A DNA stretch of 64,000 nt from Lysobacter daejeonensis GH1-9 (GCF_000768355.1 NZ_AVPU01000018.1:1-64000), one strand, 5' to 3'; numbered from the stretch's first letter, positions 25,665 to 34,872 are shown. Notes: generated by a model not told the origin, from the letters alone. Numbers and translations: made by a program.

Positions 25665-28131
25665 GCGGCAGCAGCGCCTCCAGCACGGGCGGGCGTTCGG
25701 CGGCCCACTCGCCGTAGGCGCGCAGGCGCGTCGCGGCGGAGGCGGGTGCCGGCGCCGCGGTCGGACGGCCGTCGGCACGGGCCTGCCAATAGCGGGTCAG
25801 CAGCAGTGCGTCTTCACTCTGGTGGGGCTGCAGCAGCTGGCGCGCACGGGCGGCATCGCCTTGCTGCAACGCCAAGCGTGCCTGGGTGAGCGCCACGAAG
25901 TTGGCCAGCACGTTGAACGGTGACTGTGCGACCACCGGTCGCGTGGCGTCGACTGCACGGCGCACCGCGGCCTCATCGCCCCAACCGGCGGCAACGTACC
26001 CCGCGTACAACGCCGCGGCAGCCACCGACTCGCGGGTGCGGCCCACGGTCTGCGGCAACGCAACCGCCGCCTGGTTGAGCAGCGCTTCGGCGTCCGCGCG
26101 CAGGCGCGTGGGCGACGCATCGTGTTGGCGCACGGCGAGCACAGCGGCGCGGGCCGCCCATTCGAAGGCCTGTCGCGGCTCCCGGGTGCTGGCCGCCAAT
26201 TCGTCGGCCACGCGCTTGGCCTCCGGCCAACGTCCCGCATCAGCGGCAATGGTCATCCGCGCCATCCGATGCTCCAACGCCATCGGCGGCGGCAGGCGGT
26301 TTGTCGGCGGCAACAGGGCCAGCGCCTTGTCGGGGTGTCGCTGCGCCGCCTCGAGCAGCGCCGGCTCGATGAAGACCGGCGGGAAACCGGCCTTGCGCGC
26401 GGCGTCGAAGTCGCGGCGCGCCGTGGCGGCATCGCCCAGTGCGGCGTCGGCAATGCCGAGGTAGTGCCATGCGGCGGGCCGGGTCACCGCCTGTCGCGCG
26501 GTCGCTTGGCGGGCGTAGTCGCGCATCGGCCGGTAGCGGTTGGCGAACCGCAGCAGGTTGGCGGTGTTGAACGCGGCGACGTGGAAGTCGGGGTAGAGCT
26601 TGGACAGCGCCTGCCACTGCTCAAGCGCGTCGCGGTCCAGGCGCAACTGGGCGAGCTGTGCCTTGGCATACAGCCGCTCGCGGTCAGTTAGGCGCGAGGT
26701 GTCGCGCAGCGCAAGGCTCAGCTCTGACAGCGCAGCAGGCACGTCGGTGCGGGTGTAGGCAATCCGGGACAGGCCGATGCGCGCCATGGCGAAGCCCGGG
26801 TCCAGCGCGAGTGCCTGGCGGAAATGCTGCTCGGCCGCGTCCAGGTCCTGGGTGGCGTACGCCGCCTGGCCCAGACCGTAGGCGCGAAGTGCATCGAGGT
26901 TGGCAGTGGTGGCCCTGTCCAGCGGCGCCGAGCTGGCCTGTACCGAGGCCAGCGCTTCGCCCAACCGCTGGCGCAGGGCGTCGCTGGCCTCGCCGACCGC
27001 GTTGACCATGGCCTCGGGGCCACGGCCGGTGGCCGTCTCGGTGAATACGGTGGCCTGGGTCGCCGGGTCCACCACCTCCAGCGTCACCTTCAGCTGGCCG
27101 CCGACGTCGGCCACGGTGGGCAGGAGCACGGCGCGGACGCCGTCGCGCACTGCGATCTCAGAGGCCACGTTGCGGTCCAGCGTGGCCTTCGCCGGATCGA
27201 GGCCCATGCCCTGCAGGGTCTCGTCCACGCGCGCGTCGGCGACCACGTTGACGTGGCGCGACTGCTCCAGCGCGATGCGCAGCACCGTCTCCACCGCATC
27301 GTCGTAGGCGTGGTTGCCGGTGAGGTTGCGCAGGTCGGCCACCACCACCCAGTCGCGGTTGGCGAAGGCGATGGCCGGTTGCGGGCGCGTGGCCCACCAC
27401 AAGCCCAGGCCGAGCACCGCCAGCACCGCGACCTCCGCGGCCAGCGCGGCAGGCCGGCGCCACAGCGGGATGTCGCGCCACGCCTTGGGTGTCGCCGGCG
27501 GCGCACGCAGCGGCGCGATGCCCGGCTCGCCAACCTCGAAGATTTCCTGCGCCTCGGGCACGCCCTTGAAGCGCCAGCGCCCATATGATTTCCACAACAA
27601 GCCCAGCCCGCGTTCGCCCAGCTCGCGCGCGGAGCGGTGGGCCAGCGGCTCGGCCACGGCCGACAACAGGATCTGCCCGGGCCGCGCGGTTGCCATCAGC
27701 CGACCGGCCATCGGCTTGGCAAGGCCTTCGACCTCCAGCGGCTTGGCGCCGACGCGCACGGCTTCCTCGCTGTTGCGCCAGGTCAGCACCTCGCCGACAT
27801 GCAGGCCGGACCGCGCCTTCAACTCCACCTGGTGCGCGGCACCGAGGTCGCGCAGGCCGCGGGTGTAGTCGAGGGCGAAGCCGAGGCCGTCGATGGGGCG
27901 CTCGAACAGCAGCAGCAGGCCGTCGGAGCGGTCGATCAGGCGGCCGTGCCACTGCTGCTGCAGCGCCAGCACCAGGCGGTCGTGCTCGCGGAACAGCGCG
28001 GCGGCGGCGACGTCGCCGATGCGCTCCACCAGCGCGGTGGAATCGCACAGGTCGGTGAGCAGCAGCGTACGCAGCTGCGGCGCCTGGTCGGCGGCGGGAC
28101 GTGCGGTCGGCGGGGCGATGGACGCGTTCAT
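25648..28131 (-). CDS. Peptide-modification-system cyclase: class III cyclase-TPR protein
   Basis: This 827-residue protein has an N-terminal class III nucleotide cyclase-like domain (about 18-200), a membrane segment near 233-250, a FlgO/TolB-like periplasmic-type domain, and TPR-like helical repeats to the end. Metal-site candidates are D27 in LLLTDLCDST and D70 in RLIDRSDG; RSGLHVGEV matches the RIGIHTGEV region. The usual K-T-x-GDG loop is degenerate, so activity is uncertain. From memory it matches the putative peptide modification system cyclase family (TIGR04510). ATG 28131 is chosen; an ATG at 28146 overlapping the upstream stop (TGATG) would add five residues. It is probably co-transcribed with the GGDEF gene. 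Confidence 0.8.
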   Translation of the reverse strand: MNASIAPPTARPAADQAPQLRTLLLTDLCDSTALVERIGDVAAAALFREHDRLVLALQQQWHGRLIDRSDGLLLLFERPIDGLGFALDYTRGLRDLGAAHQVELKARSGLHVGEVLTWRNSEEAVRVGAKPLEVEGLAKPMAGRLMATARPGQILLSAVAEPLAHRSARELGERGLGLLWKSYGRWRFKGVPEAQEIFEVGEPGIAPLRAPPATPKAWRDIPLWRRPAALAAEVAVLAVLGLGLWWATRPQPAIAFANRDWVVVADLRNLTGNHAYDDAVETVLRIALEQSRHVNVVADARVDETLQGMGLDPAKATLDRNVASEIAVRDGVRAVLLPTVADVGGQLKVTLEVVDPATQATVFTETATGRGPEAMVNAVGEASDALRQRLGEALASVQASSAPLDRATTANLDALRAYGLGQAAYATQDLDAAEQHFRQALALDPGFAMARIGLSRIAYTRTDVPAALSELSLALRDTSRLTDRERLYAKAQLAQLRLDRDALEQWQALSKLYPDFHVAAFNTANLLRFANRYRPMRDYARQATARQAVTRPAAWHYLGIADAALGDAATARRDFDAARKAGFPPVFIEPALLEAAQRHPDKALALLPPTNRLPPPMALEHRMARMTIAADAGRWPEAKRVADELAASTREPRQAFEWAARAAVLAVRQHDASPTRLRADAEALLNQAAVALPQTVGRTRESVAAAALYAGYVAAGWGDEAAVRRAVDATRPVVAQSPFNVLANFVALTQARLALQQGDAARARQLLQPHQSEDALLLTRYWQARADGRPTAAPAPASAATRLRAYGEWAAERPPVLEALLPLSGRK

Positions 28132-28145
28132 GCAGGGGGGACCCA

Positions 28146-29201
28146 TCACGCCGGCAGCGAGCGGCTGTCCTGCCATTCCACGCGGTTGCCGCCGTCGCGC
28201 TTGGCGCGGTACAGCGCCGCATCGGCATGGGCATACCAGTCGTTGAAGTCGCCTTCCGGGCCGACCAGGCAGGCGCCGATGCTGAGGCTGCAGATCAGCG
28301 GCGGTGTGTGGCCCATGCGCTGCAAACCCTGCGCCGTGGTCAGCACGAACTCGGCGATGCGCATGACCTCCTCGCGCGTGGTCGCCTTGATCAGCAGCGC
28401 GAATTCATCGCCGCCCAGGCGGCAGGCCACGTCGCCCGCTCCGGACACCGAACGCAGGATGTTGGCCACGCTCTGCAGCACGCGGTCACCGACGAGGTGG
28501 CCGTGGTCGTCGTTGATCTGCTTGAAGCTGTCGCAGTCCACCAGCAGCAGGCCGAGGCCGCTCATGGCACCGTTGCGGCGGCGGTCGGCCAGGTGCCGGG
28601 TCATGCCACGGCGGTTGGCCAGGCCGGTGAGTTCGTCGGTGCGGATCAGCACCTCGGTCTGCTGCAACTGGTGCGCGGTGGCGCGCAGGTTGTCCAGCGC
28701 GGATTCGAGGTCCTGGTTGCGGCGGCGCAGGCGACGGATCAGCCCCTGCTCGTTGAGCACCACGCGCATGATCGCGCGGCGCAGGAAGTAACAGACCATG
28801 CCCGGTTCGCGCTCGACCAGGCGCTGGAACTCCTCGTGGTGCAGTTCCAGCAATTCGCCATCGACCGGCACCGACGCTTCGGCACTGCGCGCATGGTCGC
28901 CGATAAGCAAGCCCAGTTCACCGAAGAATTCGGCCGGACCCAGGCGCTTGACGATCAGGTCATCGCCGAAGTCGAGGTCGATGGCGCCCTTGACCACCAC
29001 GTACATGGTGGTGCCCAGCTCGCCACGGCGGAACAGCACATCGCCGGCATAGACACGGCGCACGCGACCGACGTCGGCAAACAGGTCGAATTCCTCGGGC
29101 GTAAGCGCTGCCATGGCCAGCTCCTCGCGTGCCGGCATCGACCCACCTTCCTTGGCAACCGTGTCCTTGAACGCGGCCGCCGCCGCGCCTTCCACTTTCA
29201 T
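28146..29201 (-). CDS. cNMP-binding diguanylate cyclase (GGDEF)
   Basis: This 351-residue cytoplasmic protein has a CAP-type cyclic-nucleotide-binding domain at about 35-150, with phosphate cassette GELGLL...ARSAEA (R105, S106), a short coiled coil (155-185), and a GGDEF domain with intact GGDEF at 263-267. It should make c-di-GMP in response to a cyclic nucleotide. The inhibitory RxxD site is reduced to GAGD, so product inhibition may be lost. Its stop overlaps a possible start of the cyclase gene (TGATG), putting cNMP maker and cNMP reader in one transcript. The start at 29201 is chosen for AGGG upstream; an earlier in-frame ATG exists. Confidence 0.88.
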   Translation of the reverse strand: MKVEGAAAAAFKDTVAKEGGSMPAREELAMAALTPEEFDLFADVGRVRRVYAGDVLFRRGELGTTMYVVVKGAIDLDFGDDLIVKRLGPAEFFGELGLLIGDHARSAEASVPVDGELLELHHEEFQRLVEREPGMVCYFLRRAIMRVVLNEQGLIRRLRRRNQDLESALDNLRATAHQLQQTEVLIRTDELTGLANRRGMTRHLADRRRNGAMSGLGLLLVDCDSFKQINDDHGHLVGDRVLQSVANILRSVSGAGDVACRLGGDEFALLIKATTREEVMRIAEFVLTTAQGLQRMGHTPPLICSLSIGACLVGPEGDFNDWYAHADAALYRAKRDGGNRVEWQDSRSLPA

Positions 29202-29343
29202 GTCCCTGGCCCTTGCCCTCGGTGCTTTGAAGACTACCACCCTTATCCATTCAGGAAACGGGGGGCGCGGTCCGCAGGGGCCATGGCCGGGCACAACGCC
29301 TGCGGGCCGCCGGGCTGCATGCGGTGATGTCTTAGCGGCTGGG

Positions 29344-29392
29344 GACAGCCGACCGTGGACGGGCCGGAATCGTGTTCCGGCCCGCCGCTGTC
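29344..29392 (-). terminator. Hairpin downstream of aceA
   Basis: GGGCCGGAA (29361-29369) pairs perfectly with TTCCGGCCC (29375-29383) around a 5-base loop, and an outer GACAGC/GCTGTC pair extends it. There is no T-run, so it may be a 3'-end stabiliser or part of a weak terminator after aceA. Confidence 0.45.
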
Positions 29393-29447
29393 ACGGGTTG
29401 TCGCGGGGCGCCGCCCCAGAGCGGGACCGCGCCGCGTGCAACCGGCC

Positions 29448-30746
29448 TCACGCGGCCACGCGCTCCTCGTGGAACTGCTCTTCCTCGGTCGAGCCCTTCA
29501 GCGCGACGGTGGACGACTTGCCGCCCTGGATGGTCTGCGTCACGGCGTCGAAATAGCCGGTGCCGACTTCGCGCTGGTGCTTGACCGCGGTGAAGCCCTT
29601 CTCGGCCGCGGCGAACTCGGCTTCCTGCAGCTCGACGAAGGCGCTCATCTGGCGCCGGGCATAGCCGTGCGCGAGGTTGAACATGCCGTAGTTCAGGCTG
29701 TGGAAACCGGCCAGGGTGATGAACTGGAACTTGTAGCCGTAGCTGGCGATTTCCTTCTGGAACTTGGCGATGGTCGCGTCGTCCAGGTTCTTCTTCCAGT
29801 TGAACGACGGCGAGCAGTTGTAGGCCAGCAGCTTGCCCGGGTACTTGGCGTGGATCGCCTCGGCGAACTTGCGCGCGAACTCCAGGTCCGGCTTGCCGGT
29901 CTCGCACCACACCAGGTCGGCGTAGGGCGCGTAGGCCAGGCCGCGGCTGATGGCCTGGTCGAGGCCGTTGTTGGTCTTGTAGAAGCCCTCGACGGTGCGC
30001 TCGCCGGTGGTGAACGGCACGTCGTTGGGGTCGATGTCGCTGGTCAGCAGGTCGGCGGCCTCGGCGTCGGTGCGCGCGACGATCAGGGTCGGCACGCCCA
30101 TCACGTCGGCGGCCAGGCGTGCGGCGACCAACTTTTCGACGGCTTCGCGGGTCGGCACCAGCACCTTGCCGCCCATGTGGCCGCACTTCTTCACGCTGGC
30201 CAGCTGGTCCTCGAAGTGCACGCCCGAGGCGCCGGCCTCGATCATGCCCTTCATCAGTTCGAAGGCGTTGAGCACGCCACCGAAGCCGGCTTCGGCATCG
30301 GCCACGATCGGCTGCAGGAAGTCGATGTCGCCACTGCCTTCGGCGCACTGGATCTGGTCGGCGCGCAGCAGGGTGTTGTTGATGCGGCGCACGACCTGCG
30401 GCACCGAGTTGGCCGGGTACAGCGACTGGTCGGGGTACATCTCGCCGGCGATGTTGGCGTCGGCCGCCACCTGCCAGCCGGAGAGGTAGATCGCCTTGAG
30501 TCCGGCCTTGACCTGCTGCATGGCCTGGTTGCCGGTCAGCGCGCCGAGGGCGTTGATGAAGTCCTCGGTGTGCAGCGACTTCCACAGCTTCTCCGCGCCC
30601 AGCTTGGCGATGGAGTGCTCGACCGGCACGGTGCCGCGAAGGCGCACCACGTCCTCGGCCGAGTACGGGCGGTTGATCCCGGCCCAACGCGGGTTGGTGG
30701 CCCAGTCGTGGCGCAGTTGGTCGGCGGTGGGGAGCTTGCTGGTCAT
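29448..30746 (-). CDS. aceA: Isocitrate lyase
   Basis: Splits isocitrate to glyoxylate and succinate, the first glyoxylate-shunt step. The 432-residue protein has the catalytic [31 protein letters not shown], and [10 protein letters not shown] segments of the E. coli-type enzyme. GAGGAAC precedes the ATG. It follows aceB by about 195 bp on the same strand. Together they allow growth on acetate or fatty acids. Confidence 0.97.
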   Translation of the reverse strand: MTSKLPTADQLRHDWATNPRWAGINRPYSAEDVVRLRGTVPVEHSIAKLGAEKLWKSLHTEDFINALGALTGNQAMQQVKAGLKAIYLSGWQVAADANIAGEMYPDQSLYPANSVPQVVRRINNTLLRADQIQCAEGSGDIDFLQPIVADAEAGFGGVLNAFELMKGMIEAGASGVHFEDQLASVKKCGHMGGKVLVPTREAVEKLVAARLAADVMGVPTLIVARTDAEAADLLTSDIDPNDVPFTTGERTVEGFYKTNNGLDQAISRGLAYAPYADLVWCETGKPDLEFARKFAEAIHAKYPGKLLAYNCSPSFNWKKNLDDATIAKFQKEIASYGYKFQFITLAGFHSLNYGMFNLAHGYARRQMSAFVELQEAEFAAAEKGFTAVKHQREVGTGYFDAVTQTIQGGKSSTVALKGSTEEEQFHEERVAA

Positions 30747-30941
30747 GGCGGCGTTCCTCTAAGTCAGGGTGTTGGCTGGGGTCGTTGCGGGAAAGACATG
30801 GCGTCTTCCTGGGTGGGTGAAGCGGAATGCGGTGGTGCGGTGGTCGGGGCGATCACTGCGCGGCGGGCTGTACTCGGGCGTGGCGGGGCCGTTGGCGCGG
30901 GCCGGGGCCTGCACCTGCCGGTCGCCACGAACCGGGTTGGA

Positions 30942-32585
30942 TCAGCTGAGTCGCTTGTAGGCGGGGAGGGTCAGGAAGTCCTCCAGCGTGTCGGCGTGGG
31001 TGAGCCGGTCGAGCAGGCCGATGGCCTCGGCCACGCGGCTGCCTCCGGGCATCTGCAGGCGATCGGTGAGCTTGGCGGGCAGGTTGATGAGCGCACGCTC
31101 GAGCAGGGCGAAGTCCACCTCGCTGCCGTCATCCAGGTGCAGGCCGTCGCTGTGCAGCCACTGCCACAACTGGGTGCGGGCGATCTCGGCGGTGGCCGCA
31201 TCCTCCATCAGCCAGTGGATCGGTACGCAGCCGTTGCCATCCAGCCAGGCGGCGAGGTAGCGCACGCAGACTTCGACGTTGTTTTCGAAGCCCCGACGGG
31301 TAATGGTGCCCAGCGACGGCTTGATCAGGTCATCGCGAGTTACCACTACTTCCTCGCGCTTGACATGCTGCTGGTGCGGAGTGGGCATGCGCTCGTCGAA
31401 CACTTCGCGGGCGAGCGGGATCAGCGCCGGGTGCGCGACCCAGGTGCCGTCGTGACCGGCGGTGACCTCGCGCAGCTTGTCGGCGCGGACCTTGGCCAGC
31501 GCGGCGGCGTTGGCGTCGGCGTCGCCGCTGATCGGGATCTGCGCAGCCATGCCGCCCATCGCGTGTGCACCGCGCTTGTGGCAGGTCTGGATCAGCAACT
31601 CGGAGTAGGCGCGCAGGAACGGCTGGGTCATCGTCACCTGGCCGCGTTCGGGCAGCACTTTGTCGCGGTGGCGGCGGAAGGTCTTGATGTAGGAGAAAAC
31701 GTAATCCCAGCGGCCGCAGTTGAGGCCGACGATGCGGCCGCGCAGCGCGTGCAGGATCTCGTCCATCTCGAACACCGCCGGCAGGGTCTCGATCAGCACG
31801 GTGACCTTGAGCTGGCCGGCGGGCAGGCCGAGGGCGCGCTCGACGTGGTCGAGCACGTCGTTCCACAGCACCGCCTCTTCCATCGACTGCAGCTTGGGCA
31901 GGTAGAAGTACGGGCCGCGGTCCTTGGCCGCCAGCGCGCGGGCGTTGTGGAAGGCGAACAGGCCGAGATCGAACAGGCTGCCGGACATCGGCGCGCCGTC
32001 GATGCGCACGTGCTTCTCGTCCAGGTGCCAGCCGCGCGGGCGGACCAGCAGCACGGCCTGCTGCTCGAACGGCTTGAGTGCGTAGTGCTTGCCGGGCGTG
32101 CCGGCCACGGCGGGCGCGGTGTACTCAAGGGTGCCGGCCACGGCCTGGCGCAGGGCCTGCTGGCCGGCGACCAGGTTGGCCCAGGTCGGCGCGGTGCTGT
32201 CCTCGAAGTCCGCCATGTAGCAGTTGGCGCCGGAGTTGAGGGCATTGATCACCATCTTCGGGTCGACCGGGCCGGTGATCTCCACGCGGCGGCCCTGCAG
32301 GGCGGCCGGGATGGGGGCCACGCGCCAGTCGCCGGCACGCAGGGCGGCGGTGTCGGCACGGAAGTCGGGCAGGCCACCGGCGTCGAAGAAGGCCTGGCGC
32401 TCACGGCGGGCGGCCAGGCGGGCCTTGCGGCTGGTTTCGAAGCGGCGATGCAGCCCGGCCAGGAAGTCGAGGGCTACCGGGGTCAGCAGGGGTTCCTGCC
32501 CCGGAAAGGTGGCCGTCACCTCGATGCCGGTGACTGACCCAGCCCCGTTCCGGGGCTCCCGTTGTTCCGCCAAGACTGCCGACAT
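30942..32585 (-). CDS. aceB: Malate synthase A
   Basis: Condenses glyoxylate with acetyl-CoA to malate. The 547-residue length fits the A isoform. Family stretches include PVDPKMVINALNSGAN, YMADFEDSTAPTW, the active-site region IETLPAVFEMDEIL, and GLNCGRWDYVFSYIK. The start at 32585 is supported by GAGGAGAG. It is divergent from a CysB-like LysR regulator across a 127-bp AT-rich control region, which suggests direct regulation. Confidence 0.97.
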   Translation of the reverse strand: MSAVLAEQREPRNGAGSVTGIEVTATFPGQEPLLTPVALDFLAGLHRRFETSRKARLAARRERQAFFDAGGLPDFRADTAALRAGDWRVAPIPAALQGRRVEITGPVDPKMVINALNSGANCYMADFEDSTAPTWANLVAGQQALRQAVAGTLEYTAPAVAGTPGKHYALKPFEQQAVLLVRPRGWHLDEKHVRIDGAPMSGSLFDLGLFAFHNARALAAKDRGPYFYLPKLQSMEEAVLWNDVLDHVERALGLPAGQLKVTVLIETLPAVFEMDEILHALRGRIVGLNCGRWDYVFSYIKTFRRHRDKVLPERGQVTMTQPFLRAYSELLIQTCHKRGAHAMGGMAAQIPISGDADANAAALAKVRADKLREVTAGHDGTWVAHPALIPLAREVFDERMPTPHQQHVKREEVVVTRDDLIKPSLGTITRRGFENNVEVCVRYLAAWLDGNGCVPIHWLMEDAATAEIARTQLWQWLHSDGLHLDDGSEVDFALLERALINLPAKLTDRLQMPGGSRVAEAIGLLDRLTHADTLEDFLTLPAYKRLS

Positions 32586-32646
32586 CTGGATCTCTCCTCG
32601 CTGGGGTTGGTGCGTGCTGCGATGCAAAAACAACATGCGCCGCCGT

Positions 32647-32684
32647 CTTGTATTTGACAATCAAGTTTTTTCAATGCTTATCAT
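32647..32684. promoter_or_regulatory. Divergent aceB / LysR-gene promoters
   Basis: For aceB (minus) TTGAAA (32669-32674) and TACAAG (32647-32652) are 16 bp apart. For the LysR gene (plus) TTGACA (32654-32659) and TATCAT (32679-32684) are 19 bp apart. The two promoters overlap, so activity may be mutually exclusive. Confidence 0.5.
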
Positions 32685-32690
32685 TAGCTG
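32654..32690. promoter_or_regulatory. LysR operator candidates
   Basis: TTGA-CAA-TCAA (32654-32664) is a perfect short inverted repeat. GCTTATCATTAGC (32677-32689) is near-palindromic. Both sit inside the overlapping promoters, where a LysR-type regulator with a T-N11-A-like site would bind. Confidence 0.35.
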
Positions 32691-32712
32691 CACTAATACA
32701 TGACTGAAACCA

Positions 32713-33681
32713 ATGGCCGACCGCCCCCCCAAGGCACCAAGCTTTGCCTACAAGGGCGACCGGATGAAGCCGCTGCGGGCGTTCTGCCAGACGGCCCGAC
32801 TGGGTTCGGTGTCGCGCGCGGCGGACGCCCTGTACCTGACCCAGCCGGCGGTGACCCTGCAACTGCAGGCACTGGAACGGGAGATGGGAGTGCGGCTGCT
32901 GGAACGCACTGGCCGCCGGCTGGCACTGACCGTCGAGGGCGAGGCCCTGTACGAGCTGGCACGGCCGCTGGTCGAAGGCCTGGACGGGCTCGACGCAGCC
33001 TTCCGCGAGCGGGTGCGGGGGCTGGACGCGGGCGAGCTCAACGTGGCCGCGGGCACGTCGACCATCCTCTACCTGCTGCCGAAGATCGTGGAAGCCTTCC
33101 GCGCCGCCCACCCGGACGTGCGCCTGACCCTGCACAACGTCACCGGCGCCGGCGGCCTGGACCTGTTGCGCTCGGACGGGGTGGACCTGGCGGTGGGCTC
33201 GATGATCGATGTGCCCGGCGACCTGAGCTACGCGCCGGTCTACCGCTTCGAGCCGATGCTGATCACCCCGCGCGACCACCCCTTGGCGCAGAAGGACGAC
33301 CTGACCCTGCAGGACCTGTCGCCCTACGGACTGATCCTACCGCCGCAGCGCTTGACCACCTACCGGCTGGTCGACCTGGTCTTCCACCAGAACCGGGTGC
33401 CGTACACGGTGGCGCTGGAGGTCGGTGGTTGGGAGGTCATCAAGCAATACGTGTCGATGGGGCTGGGGATCAGCATCGTGACCGCGATCTGCCTGACCGA
33501 GGCCGACCACGAGCGGCTGGCTGCCCGTTCCCTGGCGCGCTATTTCCCCTCGCGCAGCTACGGGGTGGTGGTGCGCAAGGGCAAGTACCTGTCACCGCAG
33601 GCGCGGGCGTTCACCGAACTGATCCAGCCGGCGCTGTTCGAACGCGCGGATTACTACGCCACGGGGCAATCGGACCGCTGA
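32713..33681 (+). CDS. LysR-type regulator, CysB-like
   Basis: This 322-residue transcription factor has a winged HTH from about 18 to 75 (FCQTARLGSVSRAADALYLT, then PAVTLQLQALEREMGVRLLE) and a periplasmic-binding-protein-like effector domain with GWEVIKQYVSMGLGISIV. Divergence from aceB makes it the likely regulator of the glyoxylate shunt. The effector is unknown. Confidence 0.88.
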   Translation: MADRPPKAPSFAYKGDRMKPLRAFCQTARLGSVSRAADALYLTQPAVTLQLQALEREMGVRLLERTGRRLALTVEGEALYELARPLVEGLDGLDAAFRERVRGLDAGELNVAAGTSTILYLLPKIVEAFRAAHPDVRLTLHNVTGAGGLDLLRSDGVDLAVGSMIDVPGDLSYAPVYRFEPMLITPRDHPLAQKDDLTLQDLSPYGLILPPQRLTTYRLVDLVFHQNRVPYTVALEVGGWEVIKQYVSMGLGISIVTAICLTEADHERLAARSLARYFPSRSYGVVVRKGKYLSPQARAFTELIQPALFERADYYATGQSDR

Positions 33682-33690
33682 GCCGGGCCG

Positions 33691-33726
33691 GCCTGTCGGT
33701 GCGCCTGACGCACCCCGGGACAGCAG
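33691..33726. terminator. Hairpin between convergent genes
   Basis: GGTGCG-CCTGA-CGCACC (33698-33714) is a perfect 6-bp stem, extended outside by CTGTC/GACAG. It lies between the LysR gene and the convergent acyltransferase gene and may stop transcription from either side. Confidence 0.4.
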
Positions 33727-33736
33727 GCCGCCGGAC

Positions 33737-34351
33737 TTACGCTTCGTGGTACTTGCCGTTGGCGACGCTGCGATACCACGCGCGGATGCGCGCGATGTCG
33801 GCATCCATGTCGTCGCCCAGCTCGAACGGCGGGCCCACCCCGATCACCCGCTGGCCATAGTGGAAGTACGCTGGCACCACGGGTACGCCCGCGGCCTTGG
33901 CGATACGCCAGAAACCCGGCTTCCACCGCTCCACAGGCTTGCGCGTGCCTTCCGGGGCCAGTCCGTACCAGAGCTGGGCGTTGTTGCGGATCATCGTCGA
34001 GGCCTGCTCAACCACGCCATGCGCGGCGCTGCGATCCACCGGAATCACCCCCAGCCGGTGCAACAGCGCGCCCATCAGCGGCACCTTGAACAGCGAATCC
34101 TTGCCCAGGATCTTGATGTCCAGGCCCATGCCCATCTTGGCGGCCAGCCCCAGCACCCCATCCCAGTTGCTGGAATGCGGTGCGCCGATCAGCACCGCGC
34201 GCGGGATGTCGGGGAAGGCGCCGACCATGCGCCAACCCGCCAGCCGCAGGATCGTGCGCCCCAGCCAGCGGACGAAGGCGTGCGGGCGCACGCGCGGCAC
34301 TTGCGGCGGCAGGGGCAGGACGATGGAGGGCGTGGCGGCGTCGTTGGGCAT
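33737..34351 (-). CDS. Lysophospholipid acyltransferase family protein
   Basis: This 204-residue PlsC-like enzyme has the catalytic H-x4-D in PHSSNWDGVLG and the glycerol-phosphate-binding PEGTRK, with GVIPVDRS between. It is soluble or peripheral, with a weakly hydrophobic N-terminal stretch. Family members acylate lysophosphatidate or other glycerol lipids; the precise acceptor is not predictable. It is not clearly part of an operon. Confidence 0.87.
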   Translation of the reverse strand: MPNDAATPSIVLPLPPQVPRVRPHAFVRWLGRTILRLAGWRMVGAFPDIPRAVLIGAPHSSNWDGVLGLAAKMGMGLDIKILGKDSLFKVPLMGALLHRLGVIPVDRSAAHGVVEQASTMIRNNAQLWYGLAPEGTRKPVERWKPGFWRIAKAAGVPVVPAYFHYGQRVIGVGPPFELGDDMDADIARIRAWYRSVANGKYHEA

Positions 34352-34423
34352 GCGGTGTCGTGGGCGTTGCCTTGGGCGGCGTCGGGTTCGGGGAAGCGTG
34401 GCGGGATTCGTGGCGCGTGCCCG

Positions 34424-34843
34424 TCAGTCCCAGTCCCGCCGGGTACGCCCCTGCTTGATCGTACTGCGTTCGCGCTTGGCTTCCAGCCGCCGCACCTTGG
34501 AGGCGCGGCTGGGCCGGGTGGCGATGCGCGGGGTCGGCGCATGCAACCCGCTTTCGATGAAGGCGACCAGCCGCACGCGGGCGTCCTCGCGGTTGCGCTC
34601 CTGCGTGCGGAAGCGCTGTGCGTTGATCACCAGCACGCCCTCGCCGGTCACGCGTCGGTCGCGCTTGGCCAGCAGCCGCGCGCGCACCGGCTCGGGCAGG
34701 GACGGCGACTGGGCCACGTCAAAACGCAGTTCCACCGCGGTGGCCACCTTGTTGACGTTCTGCCCGCCGGGACCGGTCGAGCGCACGAAACGCTCGACCA
34801 GTTCGTCGTCGGCGATCTGCACGTTGGCACTGACTTGCAGCAT
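34424..34843 (-). CDS. arfB: Alternative ribosome-rescue factor ArfB (YaeJ)
   Basis: Peptidyl-tRNA hydrolase that frees ribosomes stalled on truncated mRNA. The 139-residue protein starts MLQVSANVQIADDELVERF. It has the release-factor GGQ loop (STGPGGQNVNKVAT) and the basic C-terminal tail (SRASKVRRLEAKRERSTIKQ) that enters the empty mRNA channel. A -10-like TACAAT and a GAAGAGGA ribosome site precede it. Confidence 0.95.
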   Translation of the reverse strand: MLQVSANVQIADDELVERFVRSTGPGGQNVNKVATAVELRFDVAQSPSLPEPVRARLLAKRDRRVTGEGVLVINAQRFRTQERNREDARVRLVAFIESGLHAPTPRIATRPSRASKVRRLEAKRERSTIKQGRTRRDWD

Positions 34844-34866
34844 GGGGCGGCATCCTCTTCCCGGGC

Positions 34867-34872
34867 ATTGTA
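34867..34872 (-). promoter_or_regulatory. -10 element of arfB
   Basis: TACAAT on the minus strand lies 23 bases before the arfB ATG, in the 77-bp gap after truC. It would give arfB its own transcript. Confidence 0.4.

Noticed and set aside
29355..32537. 1060-residue plus-strand frame
   Set aside because: Antisense to aceA and aceB, whose catalytic motifs are intact.
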